Origin: an uncultured beta proteobacterium
GTDB lineage: Bacteria; Pseudomonadota; Gammaproteobacteria; Burkholderiales; SG8-39
Direction: 5' to 3'
Length of the DNA: 7,330 bases
NCBI GenBank assembly: GCA_902826155.1
Contig: CADEDU010000026.1
Location: forward strand, 1 to 7,330
Positions 1 through 6,469 of the stretch are shown one piece after another; the first letter of the stretch is position 1, and each line of letters begins with the position of its first letter. The notes beneath the pieces are model-generated. The model saw only the letters and a list, made by a program, of their open reading frames with translations, searched no databases and was not told the origin of the DNA. The translations under genes were made by a program, and so were the position numbers.

Positions 1-699
1 TTCGCCGCAGCCGACGGGCCGCTGGTGATCAATCCCAACGTATACGCGAAGGTCGGCTTCGATCCGGAGCGGGACTTCGCTCCGATTGCAATTGCCGCGA
101 GTGCCGGATTCGTGTTGATGGGATGCGCGAACCTGCCGGCGGATTCACTCGACGAGGTGATCAGACTGGCCGGATCGAAGCGTTTGTCGATCGGGTCGTC
201 CGGTTTCGGCAGCAACCATCATCTGGCGGGCGAAATGCTCAAGGCTTCGGCCAGGATCGAGCTGACGCACGTGCCCTACAAGGGGTTCGGTCCGGCGGTG
301 GTCGATGCCGTGGGATGCAACGTCGATCTGCTGTTCGGGTCGATCTCGGCCGGCGTGCCACACGTTCGCGGCGGCAAGCTCAAGGCTTTCGCCGTCACGA
401 CACCGAAGCGCCACGTCGACCTGCCGGACACGCCGACGTTCGCGGAAGCCGGGCATGCCACCGTGGCCATGGACGCCTACTTCGGCATGGTTGCCCCGGC
501 CGGTACGCCACGAGCGATCATCGACAAGCTGCATGCCGAGATCGTCAGCATCCTCGCTGAGAATGAGACCGTCGCACGGCTGCGCGGAGCAGGGCTCGAT
601 ATCGTCGCGAGTTCGCCGGAGCAATTTGCCGCGCGCATCAAGCAAGACCTGGCGAAGTATGCGGCGCTCGCCCGTTCGCTCGGCGCCAAGGCGCAGTGA
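1..699 (+). CDS. Bug/TctC-family periplasmic solute-binding protein, 5'-truncated by window edge
   Basis: This is the C-terminal part of a tripartite tricarboxylate transporter (TTT) substrate-binding protein; 232 codons are in the window against a usual family length of about 320. The reading frame is open from base 1, so the GTG at 25 is internal and the true start with its signal peptide lies to the left. Family marks visible are a FDPxRDFAPI stretch (nt 58-84), a HVPYKG ligand-loop motif followed by GPAVVDAV and VDLLFGS (nt 268-345), RGGKLKAFAVTT (nt 370-405), and DTPTFAEAG followed by the Bug-type PAGTPRAIIDKLHAEI (nt 496-543). Such proteins bind carboxylates or other small organic solutes in the periplasm. 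The gene converges on the minus-strand operon, with a 34-bp gap holding a palindrome. The ligand is unknown. The family call is secure. Confidence 0.93.
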   Translation, partial: FAAADGPLVINPNVYAKVGFDPERDFAPIAIAASAGFVLMGCANLPADSLDEVIRLAGSKRLSIGSSGFGSNHHLAGEMLKASARIELTHVPYKGFGPAVVDAVGCNVDLLFGSISAGVPHVRGGKLKAFAVTTPKRHVDLPDTPTFAEAGHATVAMDAYFGMVAPAGTPRAIIDKLHAEIVSILAENETVARLRGAGLDIVASSPEQFAARIKQDLAKYAALARSLGAKAQ

Positions 700-718
700 A
701 GGGTGCCGGTCAGTTTTC

Positions 719-737
719 CTGATCAGAGTCTGATCAG
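719..737. repeat. 9-bp-arm palindrome between convergent genes, possible transcription end signal
   Basis: CTGATCAGA, one G, then TCTGATCAG forms a perfect inverted repeat. It is flanked by TTTT on the left and AAAA on the right, which can extend the pairing after one mismatch. It sits where the Bug gene and the FAH gene meet, and it contains the FAH stop codon (734-736). The position suits a bidirectional terminator, but the T-runs precede the hairpin rather than follow it on each strand and the stem is only moderately GC-rich. A protein-binding palindrome is the alternative. Confidence 0.4.
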
Positions 738-1705
738 AAAATCTTGATCGGCAGCTTCGGCACCTCGCGCACATGCGGGGCGACGATGCGATTGCGCAGT
801 ACGCCGATGCGCTCGACTTCCAGTTCGATCACGTCGCCGTCTTTCATGAACCGGCCCAGTTCGTTGCCGCAGCCGCCGCCCACCGTGCCCGAGCCGAGGA
901 TCTCGCCGGGGTAGATCGTTTCATTCTGCGAGGCGTAGGCGACGATGTGCGCGAAGTCGTGCTGCATCGATTTGCTCGAGCCGCGTGACCAGACCTCGCC
1001 GTTGATGCTCGCGGTCATGGTGAGGTTGTTGGCGTCGCCGATCTCGTCAGCGGTGGTGATCCAGGGGCCGAACGCGTTGCCGGTGTCGAAGTCCTTGCCC
1101 TTGGCCGGGCCGAGCTGGCCCTGCATCTCGATGTACTGCGCATCGCGGGCCGAGAAATCGTTGAAGACGGTGTAGCCGAAGATGTGGGCGGGCGCATCTT
1201 TGGGAGAGATATTCACGCCGCCTTTGCCGATGACGAGCCCGATCTCCAGTTCGTAGTCGATGATGCGCGAGTAGCTTGGCCACCGCACTTGCGCCTCAGG
1301 CCCCACCACGCTGAACGTGTTGCCCTTGTAGTACACCGGTTTCTCGTACCAGACCTTGGGGATCTCGACCTTCGACGGATCGATTCGCTCGGTCCCCATG
1401 CCGAACAGATAGCGGTTGGCGCGCGACTGGCGCACATGCAGCTCGAAACAAAGAAAGTCGCGCAGTCGCGGCGGGCGTGGGATCGGCGCGAGCAGCTTCA
1501 CGTTCGCCAGCGCATGCGCCACGCGCGGTGCCGCAGCGACCTTGCGCGCCGCCTCGAGCCCCGCCGATCCGGCTTCGATCAACGCGAGCATGTCGCGAAA
1601 CGCCGGATCGGGCGCCGAGGCGGTGAGATCGGCGATGCGATCACCGTCGATGACCGCACCGACGTGCGTGGCGCCGTCTGGGGCGACGAAGGTGGCGAGC
1701 TTCAT
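734..1705 (-). CDS. Fumarylacetoacetate hydrolase (FAH) family protein
   Basis: This 323-residue protein has the FAH fold. It has a small N-terminal domain beginning MKLATF, then RDFLCFELHV (82-91). The catalytic domain contains IIDYELEIGLVIG (148-160), GYTVFNDFSARD (177-188) and NGEVWSRGSSKSM (235-247). Family knowledge makes E152, E154 and D183 the divalent-metal ligands. Members cleave or decarboxylate 2,4-dioxo or 2-hydroxy-dienoic acids, as in fumarylacetoacetate, homoprotocatechuate and meta-cleavage pathways, or act as acylpyruvate hydrolase/oxaloacetate decarboxylase. The ATG start overlaps the stop of the upstream MBL gene as ATGA. An AAGGGAG Shine-Dalgarno (complement of 1713-1719) lies 7 nt upstream, inside the MBL coding end, so translation is probably coupled. 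It is the last gene of the operon. Substrate specificity cannot be read from the sequence. Confidence 0.93.
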   Translation of the reverse strand: MKLATFVAPDGATHVGAVIDGDRIADLTASAPDPAFRDMLALIEAGSAGLEAARKVAAAPRVAHALANVKLLAPIPRPPRLRDFLCFELHVRQSRANRYLFGMGTERIDPSKVEIPKVWYEKPVYYKGNTFSVVGPEAQVRWPSYSRIIDYELEIGLVIGKGGVNISPKDAPAHIFGYTVFNDFSARDAQYIEMQGQLGPAKGKDFDTGNAFGPWITTADEIGDANNLTMTASINGEVWSRGSSKSMQHDFAHIVAYASQNETIYPGEILGSGTVGGGCGNELGRFMKDGDVIELEVERIGVLRNRIVAPHVREVPKLPIKIF

Positions 1706-2712
1706 TGGCGGACTCCCTTGTTTCCGGCGTCGTCGCAGTTGCAGTCGGCGCCGTGCTTGCGATAGTGGCGCTCGGCCATCAGGGCGAGCATTTGCAGGAT
1801 CTCGGGCTTCTCGTCAGCGGGTATCGCACCGAATTCGCGATAGCAGGTGTAGACGTTGAGCGGCATGCGCTCATCCTCGGCGAAGTGAAGCCACGGATCG
1901 AGCGATATCGCGTCGGCAGCCTGCAGGTAGGTCATGCCGGCCTCGTAACACTTGCGCGATTCGGCGAGCACGTAGGCGAGGTAGTCACGGAATTCCTTGA
2001 TGCCGGATTTGTCGGTGAGCGCGCCGTGACCGGGCACGACCACATCGATATCCCACGACAGCATCAGATCGCAGGCGCGGATCCAGTTCGTGGTGGGCCC
2101 GGCCCAGATCGCCGGATGCGCCTGGTTGAACAACATGTCGCCGGTGTAGAGCACCTTGTCTTGCGGCACGTACACCAGCACGTCGCCGCGCGTGTGCGCA
2201 GGCCCGACTTCGACGAGCCGCACTTCCTTGTTGCCGACCTTGACCGACATCGTGCCGGTGAACGTCTCGGTCGGCGCGACGACGCGGATGCCGTTGAAGT
2301 CGAAGCGCGAGCCCATCACCTCCCACCAGAACTTGCCGGCCAGCCCCATCGTCGGCCATTCCTTCTGCCAGCCCGCGTACTGCGCCGGCGGGCGCAGGAA
2401 CATGTCTTCAGCGCACGCCTTCGAGGCGATGATGCGGGTGCCTTCTAGCAACTGGTTGCCGAAGAAGTGATCGCCGTTGGCATGGGTGTTCACCAGCGCG
2501 CCGATCGATTTCGACGCGGGCACCGCACGGCGCATCGCATCGAGCATCTCGCGTGTGTAGTTCAGATCGAACAGCGTGTCGACCAGCAGCGTCTGGCCGC
2601 TGTCTTCGATCAGGCCGGCGTTCGACCAGCCCCAGCTTCCATCGGGCAGCAGCCACGCGTGATGACCGTTGCCCAGATCGTGCAGTCCCTTGGTGTATTG
2701 CCAGCGCGGCAT
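1702..2712 (-). CDS. MBL-fold metallohydrolase with variant metal motif
   Basis: This 336-residue metallo-beta-lactamase-fold enzyme is probably a cytoplasmic hydrolase of an ester, lactone or thioester; no signal peptide is seen. The fold elements appear in order: a NAGLI strand and LLVDTLFD (42-49), the metal motif HANGDH (77-82), GPAHTRGDVLVY (170-181, H173), LYTGDMLF (188-195, D192) and VVPGHG (225-230, H229). The canonical motif is HxHxDH, but here the second histidine is Asn79, confirmed by codon AAC at 2478-2476. One Zn1 ligand is therefore changed while the others remain. The C-terminal 100 residues are helical and end in a CNCDD tail. The ATG start has AAGAGG 5 nt upstream (complement of 2718-2723). 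It lies 60 bp after the Bug gene and overlaps the FAH gene by 4 bp. The substrate is unknown. Confidence 0.9.
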   Translation of the reverse strand: MPRWQYTKGLHDLGNGHHAWLLPDGSWGWSNAGLIEDSGQTLLVDTLFDLNYTREMLDAMRRAVPASKSIGALVNTHANGDHFFGNQLLEGTRIIASKACAEDMFLRPPAQYAGWQKEWPTMGLAGKFWWEVMGSRFDFNGIRVVAPTETFTGTMSVKVGNKEVRLVEVGPAHTRGDVLVYVPQDKVLYTGDMLFNQAHPAIWAGPTTNWIRACDLMLSWDIDVVVPGHGALTDKSGIKEFRDYLAYVLAESRKCYEAGMTYLQAADAISLDPWLHFAEDERMPLNVYTCYREFGAIPADEKPEILQMLALMAERHYRKHGADCNCDDAGNKGVRQ

Positions 2713-2717
2713 GCGTG

Positions 2718-2749
2718 CCTCTTTGTGGTGAGCGTGGTGAGCGAAGAGG
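2718..2749 (-). promoter_or_regulatory. Shine-Dalgarno of the MBL gene with a complementary upstream CCTCTT
   Basis: On the mRNA strand AAGAGG lies 5 nt before the ATG of the MBL gene and is its ribosome binding site. A perfect complement, CCTCTT, lies 20 nt further upstream (complement of 2744-2749). The two could pair and hide the site until ribosomes or a ligand open the stem. The stem is short with a 20-nt loop, so the structural role is speculative; the Shine-Dalgarno itself is well supported. Confidence 0.45.
2725..2742. repeat. Tandem 9-bp repeat in intercistronic gap
   Basis: GTGGTGAGC is present twice, head to tail, in the 60-bp gap between the Bug and MBL genes, inside the loop of the possible Shine-Dalgarno hairpin. 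With only two copies it may be replication slippage without function. Confidence 0.5.
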
Positions 2750-2763
2750 GTTTGTTGAGGGCG
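2750..2763. repeat. 14-bp exact repeat, copy 1 (second copy 6425-6438)
   Basis: GTTTGTTGAGGGCG occurs here and again at 6425-6438 in the same orientation, both times in an untranslated part of the operon. On the mRNA strand it reads CGCCCTCAACAAAC, a C/A-rich single-stranded-looking segment. This copy lies between the Bug stop codon and the MBL start. Its function is unknown. Confidence 0.5.
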
Positions 2764-2772
2764 GCCTTCGAT

Positions 2773-3726
2773 CTAATCCAGCTTGATCTTCGCGTTGCGA
2801 ATGACCTCGCCCCATTTGGCGTGATCGTTGCGCACGATCGTCGCGAACTCCGCGGGCGTGCTGCCGATCGGCTCGAGCGCGAGGTCCATCAATTTCTTGC
2901 GCACATCGGGTATGGCGAGCACCTTGGCCATGTCGGCGGCGAGTTTGTCGACGATGGATTGCGACGTCCCGGTCGGGGCGAAGATGCCATGCCATGCGTC
3001 ACCGGAATAGCCAGGCACTGTCTCGGCGATCGCTGGCACGTCGGGCAGCAGCGGCGTGCGCTTGGGCATCGATACGCCCAGGGCGCGCGCCTTGCCGCTC
3101 CGGGCTGCGGTCACGCCGGTGGTGTAGGGCGTCATGGTGAGATCGGTTTCACCGCTGTAGACCGAGTTGAGCGCCGGCGTGGTCATCGGGATGTGCAGCA
3201 TGCTCGTCCCCGTCATGCCGAGCAGCAGCTCCATGACGATATGCGTGCCCACGCCTGCGCCGGCCGAGCTATAGGTCAGCTTGCCCGGTTGAGCCTTGGC
3301 CTGCGTGATCAACTCCTGAATGTTGTTGATCGGGAGTCCATTGCGCGCCACCAGTACGTAGCCCAGGTTCACCACCTGCGTCACCGGCACGAACGCCTTC
3401 AGCGGGTCGAACGGCATCTTCGAGTACAGATGCGGATTGGCGCAGATGACCGAGTTGACGGTGTAGAGGAGCGTGTAGCCATCGGGTGCGGCCGTTGCAA
3501 CTGCGTTGGCGCCGATGTTGCCCGAGGCGCCGGTGCGGTTCTCGATGATGAGCTGATGGCCCCACATGTCGCTCAAATGAGGGCCGGCAATGCGCATGAT
3601 GATGTCGGGCGAGGTCGCGGCCGGAAACGGAATGATCAGCCGAACGACGCGGCTGGGATAGGCCGCGCCTTGCGCCTGAACCAGCGTGGCGGCAAGCAGG
3701 CCGAGCAGGGCGATGAGTGCTTTCAC
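2773..3726 (-). CDS. Bug/TctC-family periplasmic solute-binding protein with divergent ligand loop
   Basis: This is a complete 317-residue TTT-type binding protein. The N-terminus has a typical Sec signal peptide (lysine at 2, hydrophobic 3-16, predicted cut after VQA at 16-18), with no lipobox cysteine. Mature-protein marks are YPSRVVRLIIPFPA (23-36), ENRTGASGNIGANAVA (62-77), APDGYTLL (80-87), YSSAGAGVGTH (152-162) and APTGTSQSIVDKLAADMAKV (250-269). The start is GTG, supported by AGGA 6 nt upstream (complement of 3733-3736). The second ligand loop reads HIPMTTPALNSVYSG (178-192) where most family members, including the protein at the left edge, have HVPYKG-type residues, so the ligand probably differs. 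It sits in mid-operon between enzymes, which suggests it captures the operon's own substrate. The membrane subunits TctA/TctB are absent here, as is usual for orphan Bug genes. Confidence 0.94.
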   Translation of the reverse strand: MKALIALLGLLAATLVQAQGAAYPSRVVRLIIPFPAATSPDIIMRIAGPHLSDMWGHQLIIENRTGASGNIGANAVATAAPDGYTLLYTVNSVICANPHLYSKMPFDPLKAFVPVTQVVNLGYVLVARNGLPINNIQELITQAKAQPGKLTYSSAGAGVGTHIVMELLLGMTGTSMLHIPMTTPALNSVYSGETDLTMTPYTTGVTAARSGKARALGVSMPKRTPLLPDVPAIAETVPGYSGDAWHGIFAPTGTSQSIVDKLAADMAKVLAIPDVRKKLMDLALEPIGSTPAEFATIVRNDHAKWGEVIRNAKIKLD

Positions 3727-3754
3727 GGTCGATCCTATTTTGTCTGGTGATTGT

Positions 3755-3769
3755 GCCCGTGGGACGGGC
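3755..3769 (-). other. GC-rich intercistronic hairpin
   Basis: GCCCGT GGG ACGGGC is a perfect 6-bp stem with a 3-nt loop in the 79-bp gap between the amidohydrolase start region's downstream neighbour, the Bug gene, and the amidohydrolase stop codon. On the mRNA strand no T-run follows it, so it is not a standard intrinsic terminator. It could stabilise or separate transcript segments, a common way of raising the level of a binding protein's mRNA. Confidence 0.4.
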
Positions 3770-3805
3770 GCGCGCTGTCTTCGTGCGCTGGCGTTGAACC
3801 CGAGC

Positions 3806-4705
3806 TCAGCCGGTGCTACGCAGCTTCAACAGGCGCACCGCATTTTCCTTCAGGATCTTCGGTCGTACGTCGGGTTTGATCGGCAGCTTGTCGAACTCGG
3901 CGATCCAGCGGTCGGGCATGATCGCCGGGTTGTCGCTGCCGAACAACACGCGGTCCTTGAGCAGCGTATTGGCGTATTGCACCAGCTTGGGTTCGAAGTA
4001 CTTCGGTGACCAGCCCGACAGATCGATGTAGACGTTGGGTTTGTGCATGGCTACCGAAATCTGGCTGTCCTGCCAGGGCACACCCGGATGCGCGGAGATG
4101 ATCGGCATCTCGGGAAAATCGGCGGCGACATCGTCGAGATAGATCGGGTCACCATATTTCAGGCGCAGGCCGCCGCCCGCGTACATGCCCGCGCCGATGC
4201 CGGTCTGGCCGCTGTGGAACAGGGCGGGCAGCTTCGCCTCGGCGATCACTTCGTAGAGTGGATAAACATCGCGATCGTTGGGATAGAAGCCCTGGATGAT
4301 CGGATGAAACTTGAAGCCCTTGACGCCGAAATCCTTGATCAGCCGGCGAGCCTCGCGTACCCCCATCTTGCCGCGGGCAGGATCGATGCTCGCGAACGGG
4401 ATGCAGATGTCGGCGTGTTCGGCGGCGGACTCGGCGACTTCTTCATTGGAGATGCGGCGGATGCCCATGCCGCGCTCCTGATCGACGGTGAACACCACGA
4501 AGGCAATGCGGCGCTCGCGGTAGAACGCGGCCATCTGCGCGATGGTCGGATGCTTGACCTCGTAGCGGAAGTATCGGCCACGCGCCACCAGCGCCTCGGC
4601 TTCGGCCTCATCGGGGAGCATGCGCGTGGACACTTCGGCGTGCGTGTGGATATCGATCGCGACCAGTTCGTCGACGTTCATTGCGCGGTTGTTTGATGTG
4701 GACAT
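3806..4705 (-). CDS. Amidohydrolase-2 family metal-dependent hydrolase/decarboxylase
   Basis: This 299-residue TIM-barrel protein belongs to the amidohydrolase-2 group (COG2159 type), which includes ACMSD, gamma-resorcylate decarboxylase and lactone hydrolases. The ordered metal and catalytic residues are visible: IDIHTHAE (H20, H22), GFKFHP (H134), LFHSGQTG (H164), ISAHPGVPW (H206) and LFGSDNP (D258). Both true hydrolases and non-oxidative decarboxylases occur in the family, so the reaction is left open; a role in aromatic or carboxylic-acid breakdown fits the neighbours. The gene starts 40 bp after the ThDP enzyme stop. Neither the ATG at 4705 nor the in-frame ATG at 4681 (Met9) has a convincing Shine-Dalgarno. 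The stretch before 4705 is pyrimidine-rich, so translation may depend on coupling. The start could be eight codons later without loss of a motif. Confidence 0.9.
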   Translation of the reverse strand: MSTSNNRAMNVDELVAIDIHTHAEVSTRMLPDEAEAEALVARGRYFRYEVKHPTIAQMAAFYRERRIAFVVFTVDQERGMGIRRISNEEVAESAAEHADICIPFASIDPARGKMGVREARRLIKDFGVKGFKFHPIIQGFYPNDRDVYPLYEVIAEAKLPALFHSGQTGIGAGMYAGGGLRLKYGDPIYLDDVAADFPEMPIISAHPGVPWQDSQISVAMHKPNVYIDLSGWSPKYFEPKLVQYANTLLKDRVLFGSDNPAIMPDRWIAEFDKLPIKPDVRPKILKENAVRLLKLRSTG

Positions 4706-4745
4706 GGGCGGCTATGGCGGTAGGGGGGAGGCGAAGCCCTTCAGT

Positions 4746-6410
4746 CTACGTCGTCGGATTCGCTGGTGGCAGCACCATGTGCAGCAACGCCAGCCGATAG
4801 CGCGCCTGCTCGAAGCCACGCTCCAGCGCGGGCCGCAGTTGCGCGATCGTGCTTACCCTCTCGCCGAAACCGCCATAAGCCTCGGCGAGCTTGACGTAGT
4901 CAGGTCGCGGATCGATCGCGGTGCCGGCGAAGCGCCCGGATCGCACTGCCTGGCCGTCGGGGTAATAGGTGATCACGTCGCCTCGTTGCGAGCGGTAACC
5001 GGCATTGTCGAACAGGATCACCAGCAGGTTGATCCCATGCTCTTGTGCCGCACCGAGTGAGCCGACAACCGGGTTGTAATGGAACGCGCCGTCGCCGATC
5101 GTGAGCACGACCGTGCGCTGCGGATCGGCATGTTTGACACCGAGCGCCGTCGCCATGCCCACGCCGAGTCCGCCGAAGCTCGACTCGAAAAATCCGCCGG
5201 GACCCAAACGCGTGACATGCCGAAGCAGATCGAGACGGTGCGTGATGGTCTCGTTCACCAGCACGCCATTCACGGGAAACTGCTCGTTGAGTGCGCGCGC
5301 GATGGCCACGGTGTCGAAGGTCGTGTTTGCGGTTGGCGCTGACGCCCGCGACGACGATGCGCTCACCTGGAGCGGCTGTGCAGAGGCCGATCGAGGCTTC
5401 ACCAAACGCACCAGTGTTTCGAGCGCCACGCCCAGGTCGCCTGGAATGATGCGTGTGGCCGGCACGCTCCAGTGCGGCAGGTGCGATCGCAATGGGTCTT
5501 CGCCCAGCGCGAAGATTTGCGGCGCGGTAACCGCCGAAGCGGGATGCCAGGGCACGACGGCATCGGCCAGCACGATCACATCGGCGGACTGTGCACGCGC
5601 GACCATGTCTTCGGCGACGATGCCACCATAAAGAGCATGATCGCGTGGAAAGTTGAAGTAGTAGGGCTGCCACGCTTCGACAACGGTCGCGCCGGATGCT
5701 TCAGCGAGCGTGACCAGGCGCTCGACGTTGCGCGGATCGCGGCCCGCTTCTTCGGTCACGATCAGCGGGTGCTTCGCGTTCGACAAGGCGGCGGCTAACT
5801 CGGCGAGTGCAGCGTGGTCGGGTGCAACCGGTGAGGGCAACGCCGCCGGCGCGGGGAGTGGTGCGGTCACGGGGTCGAGCAGATATTCGGTCGGCACCGA
5901 CACGAACACCGGGCCAAGCGGTGCTGACTGTGCGAGCTGACATGCGCGTTGGATCGTGTGGCCGAGCAGGGCAGGAGCGTTGGGCCCCACGCTCCACTTC
6001 ACGCACGGCTCGATCAGGCGGGCCGGACCGCCGGTGTCGGTCAGTAGTCGCAGCCACTGGCGGCCGAGCATCGGTGATGGTGGTTCGCTGAAGCCGATCG
6101 ATTCGCCCGCGAACACGACCATCGGCACGCGTTCATGCAATGCGGCGCGCAGGCACATCGCAGCATGCAATGCGCCGACAGTGGTGTGGAGCATCACCGC
6201 AGGCAGCTTGCCGCTTGCGCGCGCGTAGCCGCTTGCCATCGACACCGCGGTCTCCTCGTGACGCACTGAGATGTACTGCGGCACCGAGTCGGGTGCGTGC
6301 TTGCCGGCGAGGGCCTCCCACACCGGCGCCCAGTCGGATCCAGGCGATGCGTAGATGCGCTCGACACCCATGCGGCGCAGGCAGAGCAGAAACAGATCGC
6401 TATTGGTCAT
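4746..6410 (-). CDS. ThDP-dependent 2-oxo acid decarboxylase-like enzyme (benzoylformate decarboxylase type)
   Basis: This 554-residue protein has the three-domain ThDP enzyme layout: an N-terminal Pyr domain (about 1-180), a middle domain (about 195-335) and a C-terminal PP domain (about 365-545). The cofactor-activating glutamate is E52 in RHEETA. The Mg/ThDP motif is IGDG (438-441) with N469 in LFDNAGY. The acetolactate synthase GPGATN-type segment is absent; instead VMLHTTVG places H75 23 residues after E52, as H70 follows E47 in Pseudomonas benzoylformate decarboxylase (alignment from memory). PGS (23-25), VKWS (137-140) and VPWHPAS (286-292, H289 where that enzyme has H281) also match. 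Non-oxidative decarboxylation of a 2-oxo acid, or a carboligation, is likely. It is the first operon gene. No clear Shine-Dalgarno precedes the ATG, and no plausible in-frame start was found in the roughly 70 bp checked upstream. An Ala/Ser/Pro-rich linker spans 339-362. Confidence 0.9.
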   Translation of the reverse strand: MTNSDLFLLCLRRMGVERIYASPGSDWAPVWEALAGKHAPDSVPQYISVRHEETAVSMASGYARASGKLPAVMLHTTVGALHAAMCLRAALHERVPMVVFAGESIGFSEPPSPMLGRQWLRLLTDTGGPARLIEPCVKWSVGPNAPALLGHTIQRACQLAQSAPLGPVFVSVPTEYLLDPVTAPLPAPAALPSPVAPDHAALAELAAALSNAKHPLIVTEEAGRDPRNVERLVTLAEASGATVVEAWQPYYFNFPRDHALYGGIVAEDMVARAQSADVIVLADAVVPWHPASAVTAPQIFALGEDPLRSHLPHWSVPATRIIPGDLGVALETLVRLVKPRSASAQPLQVSASSSRASAPTANTTFDTVAIARALNEQFPVNGVLVNETITHRLDLLRHVTRLGPGGFFESSFGGLGVGMATALGVKHADPQRTVVLTIGDGAFHYNPVVGSLGAAQEHGINLLVILFDNAGYRSQRGDVITYYPDGQAVRSGRFAGTAIDPRPDYVKLAEAYGGFGERVSTIAQLRPALERGFEQARYRLALLHMVLPPANPTT

Positions 6411-6424
6411 GGCGATGGCGCGTC

Positions 6425-6438
6425 GTTTGTTGAGGGCG
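6425..6438. repeat. 14-bp exact repeat, copy 2 (first copy 2750-2763)
   Basis: This is the second copy of GTTTGTTGAGGGCG, placed 14 nt before the start codon of the ThDP gene. On the mRNA strand it gives CGCCCTCAACAAAC in the 5' untranslated region, exactly where a Shine-Dalgarno would be expected but is missing. A C/A-rich translation enhancer or small-RNA target is conceivable. Confidence 0.5.
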
Positions 6439-6469
6439 CGTGCAGTTTGCCAGTAGCTTCCATTGAGTG

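Larger units (their letters stand above)
734..6410 (-). other. Predicted five-gene catabolic operon
   Basis: Five minus-strand genes follow each other without another promoter-sized gap: ThDP decarboxylase-like, amidohydrolase, Bug binding protein, MBL hydrolase, FAH-family protein. Spacings are 40, 79, 60 and -4 bp. Each product belongs to a family common in degradation of aromatic or carboxylated compounds, and the binding protein would supply the substrate. No dedicated regulator or transporter membrane subunit is visible. Co-transcription is inferred from spacing and orientation. The substrate is unknown. Confidence 0.75.

Noticed and set aside
25..27. GTG as the start of the left-hand Bug gene
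   Set aside because: The frame is open to base 1. The sequence before the GTG fits the family, and the N-terminal third with its signal peptide is missing, so this is an internal valine.
2467..3750. Plus-strand open frame of 427 codons
   Set aside because: It is antisense to the Bug and MBL genes. Its His/Arg/Gly-rich product is the usual shadow of GC-rich minus-strand genes, while the minus frames show clear family motifs.
3755..3769. Intrinsic terminator between the amidohydrolase and Bug genes
   Set aside because: The stem is strong but no T-run follows on the mRNA strand. It is kept only as a hairpin.
4746..6410. Acetolactate synthase large subunit (ilvB/ilvI)
   Set aside because: The GPGATN-type segment is missing and is replaced by an LHTTVG segment, no small-subunit gene is adjacent, and the neighbours are catabolic rather than branched-chain biosynthetic.
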